A stretch of 9,072 nt of DNA from JADFNO01 sp965369945 (GCA_965369945.1 CBDUST010000184.1:1-9072), one strand, 5' to 3'. Counted from the first letter of the stretch, positions 1 to 6,042 are shown. Notes: generated by a model not told the origin, from the letters alone. A program made the numbers and translations.

Positions 1-2
1 TG

Positions 3-104
3 GAAGTGTGGACGCACAAAATCAAAGGTCTGACCGAAAGCGACTTCATCTTCGCTGCCAAAGTTGATGCCGCGGTTGCGGAGTTCCAAGGAGCAGAAAG
101 GTAA
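3..104 (+). CDS. phhB: 4a-hydroxytetrahydrobiopterin dehydratase (pterin carbinolamine dehydratase), C-terminal end only
   Basis: The open frame runs in from the left edge and stops at TAA 102-104, giving 33 residues. It contains VWTHKIKGLTESDFIFAAKV, which matches the conserved C-terminal strand and helix of pterin-4a-carbinolamine dehydratases (family pattern WTHxxxGLTxxDFxxAAKID). The family is about 95-115 residues long, so roughly the last third is visible. The enzyme dehydrates 4a-hydroxytetrahydrobiopterin to quinonoid dihydrobiopterin in the cytoplasm, recycling the cofactor of aromatic amino acid hydroxylases; in bacteria without such hydroxylases its role is less clear. The catalytic His-His motif lies upstream of the window and cannot be checked. 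The next gene starts about 55 bases downstream on the same strand, so the two may be co-transcribed. Confidence 0.75.
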   Translation, partial: EVWTHKIKGLTESDFIFAAKVDAAVAEFQGAER

Positions 105-158
105 GTCCGACCCCGCATTGGCCTACATCAGATGTGAGCCTGTTTGGAGATCGCATCA

Positions 159-425
159 GTGGGGCACCAACTTCTTCCAGGCACTCGGGTTCGTCTCATC
201 CAGCAAATCCCGCAGACCGACCGGGTGTGGACCACCGTGCTCGAAGGTACAGTTGTGTCGTTCAGGCAGGTCCAGACTGGCGCCTGGTTCGCCCATGCCA
301 AGGGCCACAAATTGTGGCTCGACCGACTCGAGGTACGCACCGATGACGGTGAGATCATCGATTGCATTCTCGACGCCTACACCCATATCGAGGTTGTCGA
401 GCCTGCCGACGACGAAACTTCGTGA
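159..425 (+). CDS. Small conserved-looking hypothetical protein (88 aa)
   Basis: I do not recognise a named family, although the sequence has the feel of a conserved small planctomycete protein. From GTG 159 it encodes 88 residues, beginning GHQLLPGTRVRLIQQIPQ. It is rich in alternating hydrophobic and polar residues, as in a small beta-barrel, with a central Trp-containing stretch (TGAWFAHAKGHKLWLDRLEV) and an acidic C-terminus. There is no signal peptide or membrane segment, so it is probably cytoplasmic. GTG 159 is preferred because GGAG at 146-149 lies nine bases upstream; the frame could also begin at TTG 144 (93 aa), which has no clear ribosome site. It follows the phhB end on the same strand and may share its transcript. 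The fold guess (small beta-barrel or SH3-like, possibly nucleic-acid or ligand binding) is inference only. Confidence 0.7.
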   Translation: MGHQLLPGTRVRLIQQIPQTDRVWTTVLEGTVVSFRQVQTGAWFAHAKGHKLWLDRLEVRTDDGEIIDCILDAYTHIEVVEPADDETS

Positions 426-562
426 CCATGGTCGTCCGGAATCGATCTTCCGCCTGAGGGGAGCGGCTACCGTCCATCGCCGTCTGTCTTGACGACGAAC
501 GTTCAATCCAGGAGGACACGGTCGGCTGCCGGCGAATGCGGGAGATCCCTCCGCCCATACCA

Positions 563-578
563 CGAACATTGTTGTTCG
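563..578. repeat. Perfect inverted repeat CGAACA-TTGT-TGTTCG
   Basis: Two 6-base arms separated by 4 bases lie between the convergent ends of the hypothetical gene (425) and msrA (640). A second short palindrome, GAACGTTC, lies at 497-504, and a partial stem (GCGG 538-541 with CCGC 551-554) sits between them. The CGAAC/GTTCG arms recall a Gram-positive LexA box, but the spacing is two bases too long. No promoter is expected between convergent genes, so this may be a weak hairpin, a decayed operator or chance. Confidence 0.3.
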
Positions 579-639
579 CCACCGGCACACCGTCCCGCCT
601 CAATCACGCCTTACATGACGGTACTAACGGACGCAAGGA

Positions 640-1107
640 TTATGCACTGCTCTTCCGAGAGCGCTTGGCAAAGTACTGCTGGTGGTACTCCTCGGCCTTA
701 TAGACGGTAGACGCGGGTGTAATCTCGGTCACGATCGGTTTGGCAAGCTTGCCGGAATCTTCCAGGTCCTGCTTTGACTTTCGGGCGGTGGCCTCCTGCT
801 GGGCCGTGTGGAAGAAGATCGCCGAGCGATATTGCTCGCTGACGTCGTTTCCTTGGCGGTTGAGCTCGGTGGGATCGTGGAGGGACCAGAAGAGAGTCAG
901 CAACTGTTCGTATGAAACGCGCGCTGGGTCGTACTCGACTTGCACCACCTCCGCGTGCCCGGTGCGGCCGGAGCAGACGTCCTTGTACTTGGGATTCTCA
1001 ACCGTTCCACCCGAATAGCCCGCGGTGGTGGCGGTCACCCCCTCGACCGGGCGAAACGCCTCTTCGATCCCCCAGAAGCATCCAGCGGCAAAGGTTGCTG
1101 TCGCCAT
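640..1107 (-). CDS. msrA: Peptide-methionine (S)-S-oxide reductase MsrA
   Basis: MsrA reduces methionine-S-sulfoxide, free or in proteins, back to methionine and so repairs oxidative damage in the cytoplasm. The 155-residue product begins MATATFAAGCFWG; Cys10 in the GCFWG motif is the catalytic nucleophile. Further family landmarks are GYSGG (30-34), DVCSGRTGHAEVV (43-55), a DPTELNRQGNDV segment and EEYHQQYF near the end. The start is well supported: GGAG at 1114-1117 (minus strand) lies six bases before the ATG. The length is typical of short bacterial MsrA with no fused MsrB domain. The C-terminus reads KRSRKSSA, where many relatives carry a resolving cysteine (for example SCH), so only Cys10 and Cys45 are present and recycling may use Cys45 or direct reduction. 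It stands alone on this strand and converges with the upstream hypothetical gene. Confidence 0.95.
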   Translation of the reverse strand: MATATFAAGCFWGIEEAFRPVEGVTATTAGYSGGTVENPKYKDVCSGRTGHAEVVQVEYDPARVSYEQLLTLFWSLHDPTELNRQGNDVSEQYRSAIFFHTAQQEATARKSKQDLEDSGKLAKPIVTEITPASTVYKAEEYHQQYFAKRSRKSSA

Positions 1108-1526
1108 GACGAACTCCGATAGTTTCCCTCACGGATCTGAGTAACGCCGGCTATCCAATCAGACGCTACACCGGACTCAATTCTGAACTCGGTATCGGTC
1201 CAACGCACCACTTCGCGTTTGACGGTCAAAGTATTATTGCGTGTCCGCGGTAAAGAGCCTGAAGCTTGTCTTGGCAGCCGGCCTTTCTGGCCGATCCGGT
1301 CGAGACCCTCCCGGAATTCGAGCAGCATCGCCTCGATCGCCGCCTGAATCGTAGCGAGCGTCGCTGTGCCAATTCCTGATGTTGCCAACTGCGGCCGCTC
1401 CGGTTCGTGACCGGCAACTTTGATTATCCAAGCCGATGCCCAATGCCTCCCAGGGGCAGCTCATGACCGTTGCGTAGCGACGAACCACGACACGTGGGAT
1501 CAGCTCAGGCCCGCAAGGATGTACCC
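1108..1526. other. Long stretch without a convincing gene
   Basis: This is the divergent space between msrA and mntR. A minus-strand frame is open from about 1467 down to 1035, running 73 bases into msrA. Its only usable start near the left end is TTG 1388, with no ribosome site, and I recognise no family. Another minus-strand frame, starting near GTG 1488, contains MSCPWEALGIGLDNQS and also matches nothing I know. A perfect 13-base palindrome, TTTGACGGTCAAA, lies at 1218-1230. The region may hold a decayed gene or lineage-specific DNA. Confidence 0.5.
1218..1230. repeat. 13-base palindrome TTTGAC-G-GTCAAA
   Basis: A perfect inverted repeat with a single central base lies about 110 bases upstream of the msrA start and about 300 bases upstream of the mntR promoter. 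Its form suits a dimeric regulator, but it does not match an operator I know, and the distance from both genes makes a regulatory role uncertain. Confidence 0.3.
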
Positions 1527-1554
1527 TTGACTACTCTGTATACGATGCTACAAT
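1527..1554 (+). promoter_or_regulatory. Probable sigma70-type promoter of the mntR-oxidase-ZIP-cupredoxin operon
   Basis: The -35 element TTGACT (1527-1532) and the -10 element TACAAT (1549-1554) are separated by 16 bases. Transcription would begin near 1561, leaving a leader of about 35 bases before mntR. The spacer contains the palindrome GTATAC (1538-1543). No copy of the long palindromic E. coli MntR operator was seen, so autoregulation is expected from the family but not shown by a recognisable site. Confidence 0.6.
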
Positions 1555-1596
1555 TTCCTAACGGATTACTGGTCCGAAGATGTTGAGCCGCTTGTG

Positions 1597-2022
1597 ATGA
1601 CCCGTGCCAAGAACATTGCTGATGTCCGCTTTGCCAAGGTCCGCGCGGACCACTCCAAGGAGACCGCGGAGGATTACGTCGAAGGGATTTCCGACATCAT
1701 TCACCGCCAAGGCGCCTGCCGGGTCAAGGACATGGCCAAGCAGATGGGCGTGTCCCATGTCACCGTTGTTCGCACCATTGCGCGTCTGACCAAGGAAGGG
1801 CTGGCGATCTCGGAGCCGTACCGGCCGATTCGTTTGACGGCCAAGGGTGAGCGACTCGCGGCTCGGAGCCGCCGCCGTCACGAGATCGTCCTCTCGTTCC
1901 TTCTGGCGCTGGGTGTTGGGCCGATCGATGCGGCTCGCGATGCCGAGGGGATAGAGCACCACGTCAGTCCAGACACACTGAAGCGAATGAAGGCGTTCGC
2001 CACGAAGCACAGCCGAAAATGA
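1597..2022 (+). CDS. mntR: MntR-type manganese-responsive transcriptional regulator (DtxR superfamily)
   Basis: A 141-residue cytoplasmic metalloregulator. Residues ~20-75 form the winged-helix DNA-binding domain (helix-turn-helix around RVKDMAKQMGVSHVTVVRTI), followed by the dimerisation and metal-sensing helices. All six MntR metal ligands can be aligned with the B. subtilis protein: Asp26 and Glu29 (EDYVE), His95 (RRRHE), Glu117, Glu120 and His121 (DAEGIEHH). The Asp and first Glu are what distinguish Mn-sensing MntR from Fe-sensing DtxR/IdeR, which has Met and Cys there. There is no C-terminal SH3-like domain, as expected for MntR. ATG 1597 follows directly after GTG 1594, which is an alternative start; neither has a strong ribosome site. 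It is the first gene of the operon, and its stop overlaps the ATG of the oxidase gene. It probably represses this operon when Mn(II) is plentiful. Confidence 0.9.
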   Translation: MTRAKNIADVRFAKVRADHSKETAEDYVEGISDIIHRQGACRVKDMAKQMGVSHVTVVRTIARLTKEGLAISEPYRPIRLTAKGERLAARSRRRHEIVLSFLLALGVGPIDAARDAEGIEHHVSPDTLKRMKAFATKHSRK

Positions 2023-3362
2023 CGCACGAAACATTGAACCATCCAGGCAGGAATACTGATCCAAGAGGTAGTCTCGTGGAAACAAGTGGCATCACCAACA
2101 AGACCAATCAATCAGGCGGCAGCGCCGACGAAGACAAGCGCGCGTCAGTACAACGTTTGACTCGCAGGGCATTCCTGGGTACGGGCGCGGTCGCCGGGAC
2201 GGGCGTAGCGTTGACTGCGCCGCTCCTTGGAAATACACCATCGGACAGACGCACCGTAATCCTCGCAAGTCACAACGGCCCGCACGATGCGCATTCGGCC
2301 GACGCTCACAGGATGGGGACCGTGGGGACGATCGGCGAGGATCGGCAACCGGTCCGCCCGATGCACTTTCTCGGTGCATTCAACGAAACCGAGTTCCCCG
2401 AGCTGTTGCCGAGCGACTTCCATCGCGAGTCGAAGCTACCGAACGGCGGGACGCTGCACGAATACCTCTTCATCGCCTCCGACAAAGAAATCGAGATCGC
2501 TCCGGGTGTTTACTTTCCTGCCTGGACATACAACGGCCAGGTTCCCGGCCCGACGTTGCGGGCGACCCGAGGTGATCGCATTCGCATCTGGTTCATCAAC
2601 GAGGGCTCCCACCCGCACACGATTCACTTCCACGGTTGGCATCCGTTCGAGCAGGACGGATCGATGTTGCACCAGTTCGTGTATCCGTCCACGGGCGAAA
2701 CGATGGAGCACTCCTTTGGGCCGGGCGCTGATCCGACACCGTGGCTGGAAATGGATCCGATCAAGAGGCGGCGGCGCGGTTTGGAGATCTACGAATTCGA
2801 GGCCGATCCGGTCGGCCTGCACTTGTACCACTGCCATTCATTGCCACTGAAGCGCCACATCCACAAGGGTCTGTACGGCACGTTCATCGTCGACCCACCG
2901 GGAGGTCGCCCCAAAATCGATCCTCACACGAACCAGGCGTTGCCGCCGGATCATCCCCTCCACGAGATCGTGATGGTGATGAACGGATTCGACACAAACT
3001 TCGACGGCGACAACGAGGTGTACGCGATCAACTCGGTGGCGTTCCACTTCCAGGTGAACCCGATCCCGGTGCGGATCGGTGATCTGGTGCGCGTGTACCT
3101 GGTTAACATCACCGAGTTCGACCCGATCAACTCGTTCCATCTGCATGCGGGATTCTTCCGCGTCTATCGGACCGGGACGAACCTGAGGTCGGACGAATAC
3201 AGCGACATGGCGATGTTCTGTCAGGGTGAGCGCGCGATCCTGGAGATGCGTTTCCGCGAAGGCTGGCCGGGCAAGTACATGTTCCACGCCCACCAAAGCG
3301 AGTTCGCCGAGTTGGGTTGGATGGCGCTGTTCGATGCGCAGGAAGGGGAGGTGACGGCGTGA
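2019..3362 (+). CDS. Tat-exported two-domain multicopper oxidase (type 1 copper in domain 1)
   Basis: Multicopper oxidases remove electrons from a substrate (metal ion or phenol) and reduce O2 to water. The 447-residue product carries a twin-arginine signal (TRRAFLG, Arg49-Arg50) followed by a hydrophobic stretch, so it is exported folded. Two cupredoxin domains follow. Domain 1 has HTIHFHGWH (200-208) and YHCHSLPLKRHIHKGLYG (270-287), with Cys272 and His280 as type 1 copper ligands and Leu285 at the axial position. Domain 2 has FHLH (373-376) and FHAH (422-425), where Ala424 replaces the type 1 Cys. The eight HxH histidines needed for a trinuclear centre in an oligomer are present. This fits 'type C' two-domain oxidases such as Nitrosomonas blue copper oxidase. 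ATG 2019 overlaps the mntR stop; GTG 2076, with AAGAGG seven bases upstream, is an equally good start (428 aa). The substrate is unknown; context suggests Mn(II), Fe(II) or Cu(I). Confidence 0.92.
   Translation: MTHETLNHPGRNTDPRGSLVETSGITNKTNQSGGSADEDKRASVQRLTRRAFLGTGAVAGTGVALTAPLLGNTPSDRRTVILASHNGPHDAHSADAHRMGTVGTIGEDRQPVRPMHFLGAFNETEFPELLPSDFHRESKLPNGGTLHEYLFIASDKEIEIAPGVYFPAWTYNGQVPGPTLRATRGDRIRIWFINEGSHPHTIHFHGWHPFEQDGSMLHQFVYPSTGETMEHSFGPGADPTPWLEMDPIKRRRRGLEIYEFEADPVGLHLYHCHSLPLKRHIHKGLYGTFIVDPPGGRPKIDPHTNQALPPDHPLHEIVMVMNGFDTNFDGDNEVYAINSVAFHFQVNPIPVRIGDLVRVYLVNITEFDPINSFHLHAGFFRVYRTGTNLRSDEYSDMAMFCQGERAILEMRFREGWPGKYMFHAHQSEFAELGWMALFDAQEGEVTA
2063..2068 (+). promoter_or_regulatory. 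Ribosome binding site supporting an internal GTG start of the oxidase gene
   Basis: AAGAGG lies seven bases before GTG 2076, which is in frame with the oxidase. It is clearly better than anything before ATG 2019. Starting here would shorten the Tat signal n-region by 19 residues and leave 53 bases between mntR and the oxidase gene. Confidence 0.5.
3345..3351 (+). promoter_or_regulatory. Strong ribosome binding site of the beta-barrel gene
   Basis: GGGGAGG lies inside the end of the oxidase gene, seven bases before GTG 3359. That GTG overlaps the oxidase stop codon by four bases. This fixes the barrel start at 3359 and not at the upstream in-frame codon 3317. Confidence 0.75.
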
Positions 3363-4276
3363 CTGATCAAGATCAAACGAGACGGCGCGGTCCCAAGTTC
3401 GTCGTTGCAGTACCGCCGCTGGTAGTGCAGGTCGTGGCAGCGGCGCTGGTATTTGGCGCTGGCCGCTGCGCCGTAGCGCAACAGAGTGAGGCGGACAAGA
3501 GCGGCTATAACCTGTTCAACCCGACGCCGCGGCATCTGATGCGAGATCTCAGCGCCGATCGGCCGGATGTCACGGAAAGCCCGATCACCGTTGACGCCGG
3601 CCATGTGCAGCTGGAGTTGAGCTTCCTGGACTATCGTCGCGACGATCGCAACAGCGACAATACTGAATTCGAAGCGTGGACAGTCGGGGCGACGAACATC
3701 AAATTTGGCCTGCTGCACAACGTCGATCTTCAATTTGTGTTCGATGCCTACACGGATGAGGACACTTTCGACGAAGCCGCGGGCACCACGAGCAGCGCCC
3801 AAGGGTTCAACGACATCCAGTTCCGTCTGAAAATCAACCTGTGGGGCAACGACGGTGGCGAAACCGCCTTCGCCGTGATGCCGTTCATCCAGTTGCCGGT
3901 CGGGTCGGACGAGCTGACCAGCGATCATGTCGAAGGCGGGCTGATCTTCCCGTTCGGGATGGAGCTAGGCGATGGGTGGGGACTGGGGCTGATGGCGGAA
4001 ATCGATTGGGTGTATGACCAAGACGATGGCAATTACGACACCGACTTTGTTCACACCGCGGTGCTCGGCCACGAGATCATCGGGCCGCTAGGCGGATACG
4101 TCGAGTACGTCGGCATCATCAGCGGCGACGGCGACAGTGACTACCAGTCGTTGATCGGCACCGGCCTGACGTACGCGCTAAGCGACGACTTGGTGCTGGA
4201 CGTCGGGGCGAACTTCGGCCTGACGAAGTCGGCGGAGGATGTGAACGTGTTCGCGGGTGTGACGGTGCGGTTCTGA
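3359..4276 (+). CDS. Outer-membrane beta-barrel protein, transporter / MetA-pathway family (PF13557-like)
   Basis: The product has 305 residues. An N-terminal hydrophobic segment (~14-34) preceded by basic residues ends in CAVAQQ, a plausible signal peptidase I site near residue 40; the lone Cys is not in a lipobox. The mature N-terminus has the family hallmark LSADRPDVTESPITVDAGHV, followed by amphipathic beta-strands, glycine/aspartate-rich turns, and a C-terminal strand ending VNVFAGVTVRF; a terminal Phe is typical of outer-membrane assembly signals. Members are annotated 'transporter' or 'putative MetA-pathway of phenol degradation'; most have no demonstrated substrate. The gene starts at GTG 3359 with a strong ribosome site and overlaps the oxidase stop by four bases, so translation is probably coupled. 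In this operon it may serve as a pore for metal or electron-donor passage, which is inference. It implies an outer membrane. Confidence 0.85.
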   Translation: MTDQDQTRRRGPKFVVAVPPLVVQVVAAALVFGAGRCAVAQQSEADKSGYNLFNPTPRHLMRDLSADRPDVTESPITVDAGHVQLELSFLDYRRDDRNSDNTEFEAWTVGATNIKFGLLHNVDLQFVFDAYTDEDTFDEAAGTTSSAQGFNDIQFRLKINLWGNDGGETAFAVMPFIQLPVGSDELTSDHVEGGLIFPFGMELGDGWGLGLMAEIDWVYDQDDGNYDTDFVHTAVLGHEIIGPLGGYVEYVGIISGDGDSDYQSLIGTGLTYALSDDLVLDVGANFGLTKSAEDVNVFAGVTVRF

Positions 4277-4323
4277 GCGGGCGTGACGATGACCAAGCGC
4301 CTGGAGCGATTAGGAGCGCGACG

Positions 4324-5526
4324 ATGAACGGATCAGACCAGCAACGGCAAGCATCCCGGCGTGTGCCGGCGTTCGTTCTTGCGCTGCTGCCGCTGGTGCT
4401 GCTGGGTTTGTTGGTCGCCGTGTTTGTCACGAGTGATCCGACTGCTGTCCTGAAGGCGTCGTTCCCGCCGATTGAGGAGCTGGCTTTCCAGCGGGTCACG
4501 CTCGAACCCGGCCTGATCACACTCAAGGTGAGCAACGACGGGCCTGATCCGCTGACCATCGCTCAGGTCATGGTGGACGACGCGTATTGGAACTTCACCA
4601 TCGAGCCGGATAACACGATCGAGCGCCTGGGCAACGCCACCGTGAAGATCCCGTATGGTTGGGTGCAAGACGATACGCACGTGGTGAAGTTCATCACCTC
4701 CACTGGAGTGACGTTCGAGCACGAAATTGCAGTGGCAGTTGAGTCGCCCAGACCGACGGCTGCGCTGTTTGGATTGTTTGCGCTTCTGGGGATCTACGTT
4801 GGGGTGCTTCCCGTGGCGATGGGAATGATGTGGCTGCCTGCGTTACGCAGGACGCGGCAGAAGTGGATCAACGTACTCCTGTTCCTGACCATCGGATTGC
4901 TGGTGTTCCTCGGGTTTGATGCACTGGAGGAGGCGCTGGAAGTCGTCGAGGGCTTCCCGGGGGTGTACCAGGGGATGGGATTGCTCGTAATCGGTGGGAT
5001 CGGAAGTTTTGCGTTGCTGACCGCGCTGAACAACGAACTTGCGGCGCGACAGGGGGATTCCGCGGACAGATCGGCAACGCTGTCTTACATGATCGCCAGC
5101 GGCATCGGGCTCCACAACTTGGCGGAAGGGCTGGCGATCGGAGCGGCCTATGCCCTGGGCGAGATCACATTGGGCTCGATGCTGGTGCTTGGCTTCATGT
5201 TGCACAACATCACCGAAGGACTCGCGGTCGTGGCCCCGCTCGCCAAGTCCGGGGCAGCGCTGCGCCGCTTAGTTTGCCTGGGCGCGATTGCCGGCGGGCC
5301 GACCATCATCGGCGCCTGGATCGGCGGTTTCACCTACTCGCCGCTGTGGTCACTCTTGTTTCTGGCAATTGGGGCTGGGGCGATCTTCCAAGTGGCCTGG
5401 CAGATCATGGCGCAGATGGCGCAACAGCGCGAGCCGCGCTCGGCGCTGCTGGACTTCGCCAACCTCGGCGGGCTGATGGCTGGTTTCCAGATCATGTACA
5501 CGACCGGATTGCTGGTGGCGGTATGA
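4324..5526 (+). CDS. ZIP-family divalent metal transporter with extra N-terminal extracytoplasmic domain
   Basis: ZIP proteins move Zn, Mn, Fe or related divalent cations into the cytoplasm. The 400-residue product has an N-terminal membrane anchor (14-36), a ~100-residue beta-rich extracytoplasmic segment (about 38-138), and then about eight membrane helices. The metal-site motifs are HNLAEG (264-269) and HNITEG (294-299), the paired HNxxEG signatures of ZIP helices 4 and 5. Bacterial ZIPs are usually 250-310 residues; the excess is the N-terminal part. That part has a cupredoxin-like strand pattern (LAFQRVTLEPGLITLKVSND) but no Cys-His-Met copper set. AGGAG at 4312-4316 lies seven bases before ATG 4324. 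The gap after the barrel gene is 47 bases. It is probably the uptake component of this operon under MntR; which metal it carries cannot be read from sequence. Confidence 0.92.
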   Translation: MNGSDQQRQASRRVPAFVLALLPLVLLGLLVAVFVTSDPTAVLKASFPPIEELAFQRVTLEPGLITLKVSNDGPDPLTIAQVMVDDAYWNFTIEPDNTIERLGNATVKIPYGWVQDDTHVVKFITSTGVTFEHEIAVAVESPRPTAALFGLFALLGIYVGVLPVAMGMMWLPALRRTRQKWINVLLFLTIGLLVFLGFDALEEALEVVEGFPGVYQGMGLLVIGGIGSFALLTALNNELAARQGDSADRSATLSYMIASGIGLHNLAEGLAIGAAYALGEITLGSMLVLGFMLHNITEGLAVVAPLAKSGAALRRLVCLGAIAGGPTIIGAWIGGFTYSPLWSLLFLAIGAGAIFQVAWQIMAQMAQQREPRSALLDFANLGGLMAGFQIMYTTGLLVAV

Positions 5527-5542
5527 GACGTACAGATTCCAG

Positions 5543-5548
5543 AAAGGA
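5543..5548 (+). promoter_or_regulatory. Ribosome binding site deciding the cupredoxin start
   Basis: AAAGGA lies seven bases before GTG 5556. The alternative ATG 5523 overlaps the ZIP stop but has no comparable site and adds 11 charged residues before the signal peptide. Confidence 0.6.
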
Positions 5549-5555
5549 TTGGACC

Positions 5556-5948
5556 GTGAAGCGGATTGGATTACTCAGCGCGTTGATGATCGTTGTCGTC
5601 AGCGCGACCGGCGCGGTGCTCGCCTCCATGGCGCAAAGCGCGGTGAGTCGTGAGATCACAATGGTTGCCAAGAACATGGTCTTCAGCGTCCAGTCGTCCG
5701 AATCGTTCGGCGAGGCAAACCCGACCATCACCGTTACGCGCGGCCAGAAGATCACGATCGTCTTGCGCAACGACGACGCGGGCATGCTCCACGACCTGCT
5801 CATCGAGGGGTTGGACGTCCGCCTGGAATCAGTATCCTGCGGCGAGACGACGCGATTGACGTTCACCGTGCCTCGCGAGCCGGGCGAGTACGTCTACCTG
5901 TGCAGCTTCCATCCCAGAAGGATGCGCGGCGTATTCATCGTCGAATGA
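5556..5948 (+). CDS. Secreted cupredoxin (type 1 blue copper protein)
   Basis: The product has 130 residues. MKRIGLLSALMIVVVSATGA forms a classic signal peptide or N-terminal anchor, so the protein acts in the periplasm or on the membrane surface. The rest is a single cupredoxin domain with all type 1 copper ligands: His79 (GMLHDLL) and Cys116, His119 and Met123 in YLCSFHPRRM (spacing C-x2-H-x3-M). Such proteins shuttle single electrons or carry copper; here the multicopper oxidase is the obvious partner. GTG 5556 is preferred because of its ribosome site and the signal peptide. Starting at ATG 5523, which overlaps the ZIP stop by four bases, would give 141 residues and shift ligand numbers by 11. 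It is the last gene of the operon; no strong terminator hairpin is visible in the 94 bases after it. Confidence 0.88.
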   Translation: MKRIGLLSALMIVVVSATGAVLASMAQSAVSREITMVAKNMVFSVQSSESFGEANPTITVTRGQKITIVLRNDDAGMLHDLLIEGLDVRLESVSCGETTRLTFTVPREPGEYVYLCSFHPRRMRGVFIVE

Positions 5949-6042
5949 ACGAGGCATCTCGCGCGCGGTCATTTGTAACATCGGCTCATCCGGGAACGCA
6001 GGCGCGGCGGCCCCTAAGATGTGAACCGACAAGGACCGCTCC

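Noticed and set aside
64..492. 142-codon + strand frame across the left end
   Set aside because: It overlaps both the phhB end and the 88-residue gene in another frame, is rich in Arg/Ser/Pro, and has no recognisable motif; a shadow frame.
563..578. Canonical LexA (SOS) box
   Set aside because: The half-site spacing is six bases where the Gram-positive consensus has four, and it lies between convergent genes.
1035..1388. 117-codon minus-strand frame overlapping the msrA start
   Set aside because: TTG start without ribosome site, its last third is antiframe msrA sequence, and no family is recognised. Kept only as a note in the intergenic entry.
1558..2085. 175-codon minus-strand frame opposite mntR
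   Set aside because: Fully antisense to mntR, whose metal ligands and fold are clear; no motif of its own.
3317..3358. Upstream extension of the barrel gene to 3317
   Set aside because: Would place 14 extra residues inside the oxidase gene; GTG 3359 has an ideal ribosome site and gives a proper signal peptide.
3461..3475. Possible lipoprotein cysteine in the barrel signal region (AGRCAVA)
   Set aside because: The residue before Cys is Arg, which does not fit a lipobox; cleavage after AVA is more likely.
3221..3928. 235-codon minus-strand frame under the oxidase/barrel junction
   Set aside because: Antisense to two well-supported genes; long only because of GC-rich codon bias.
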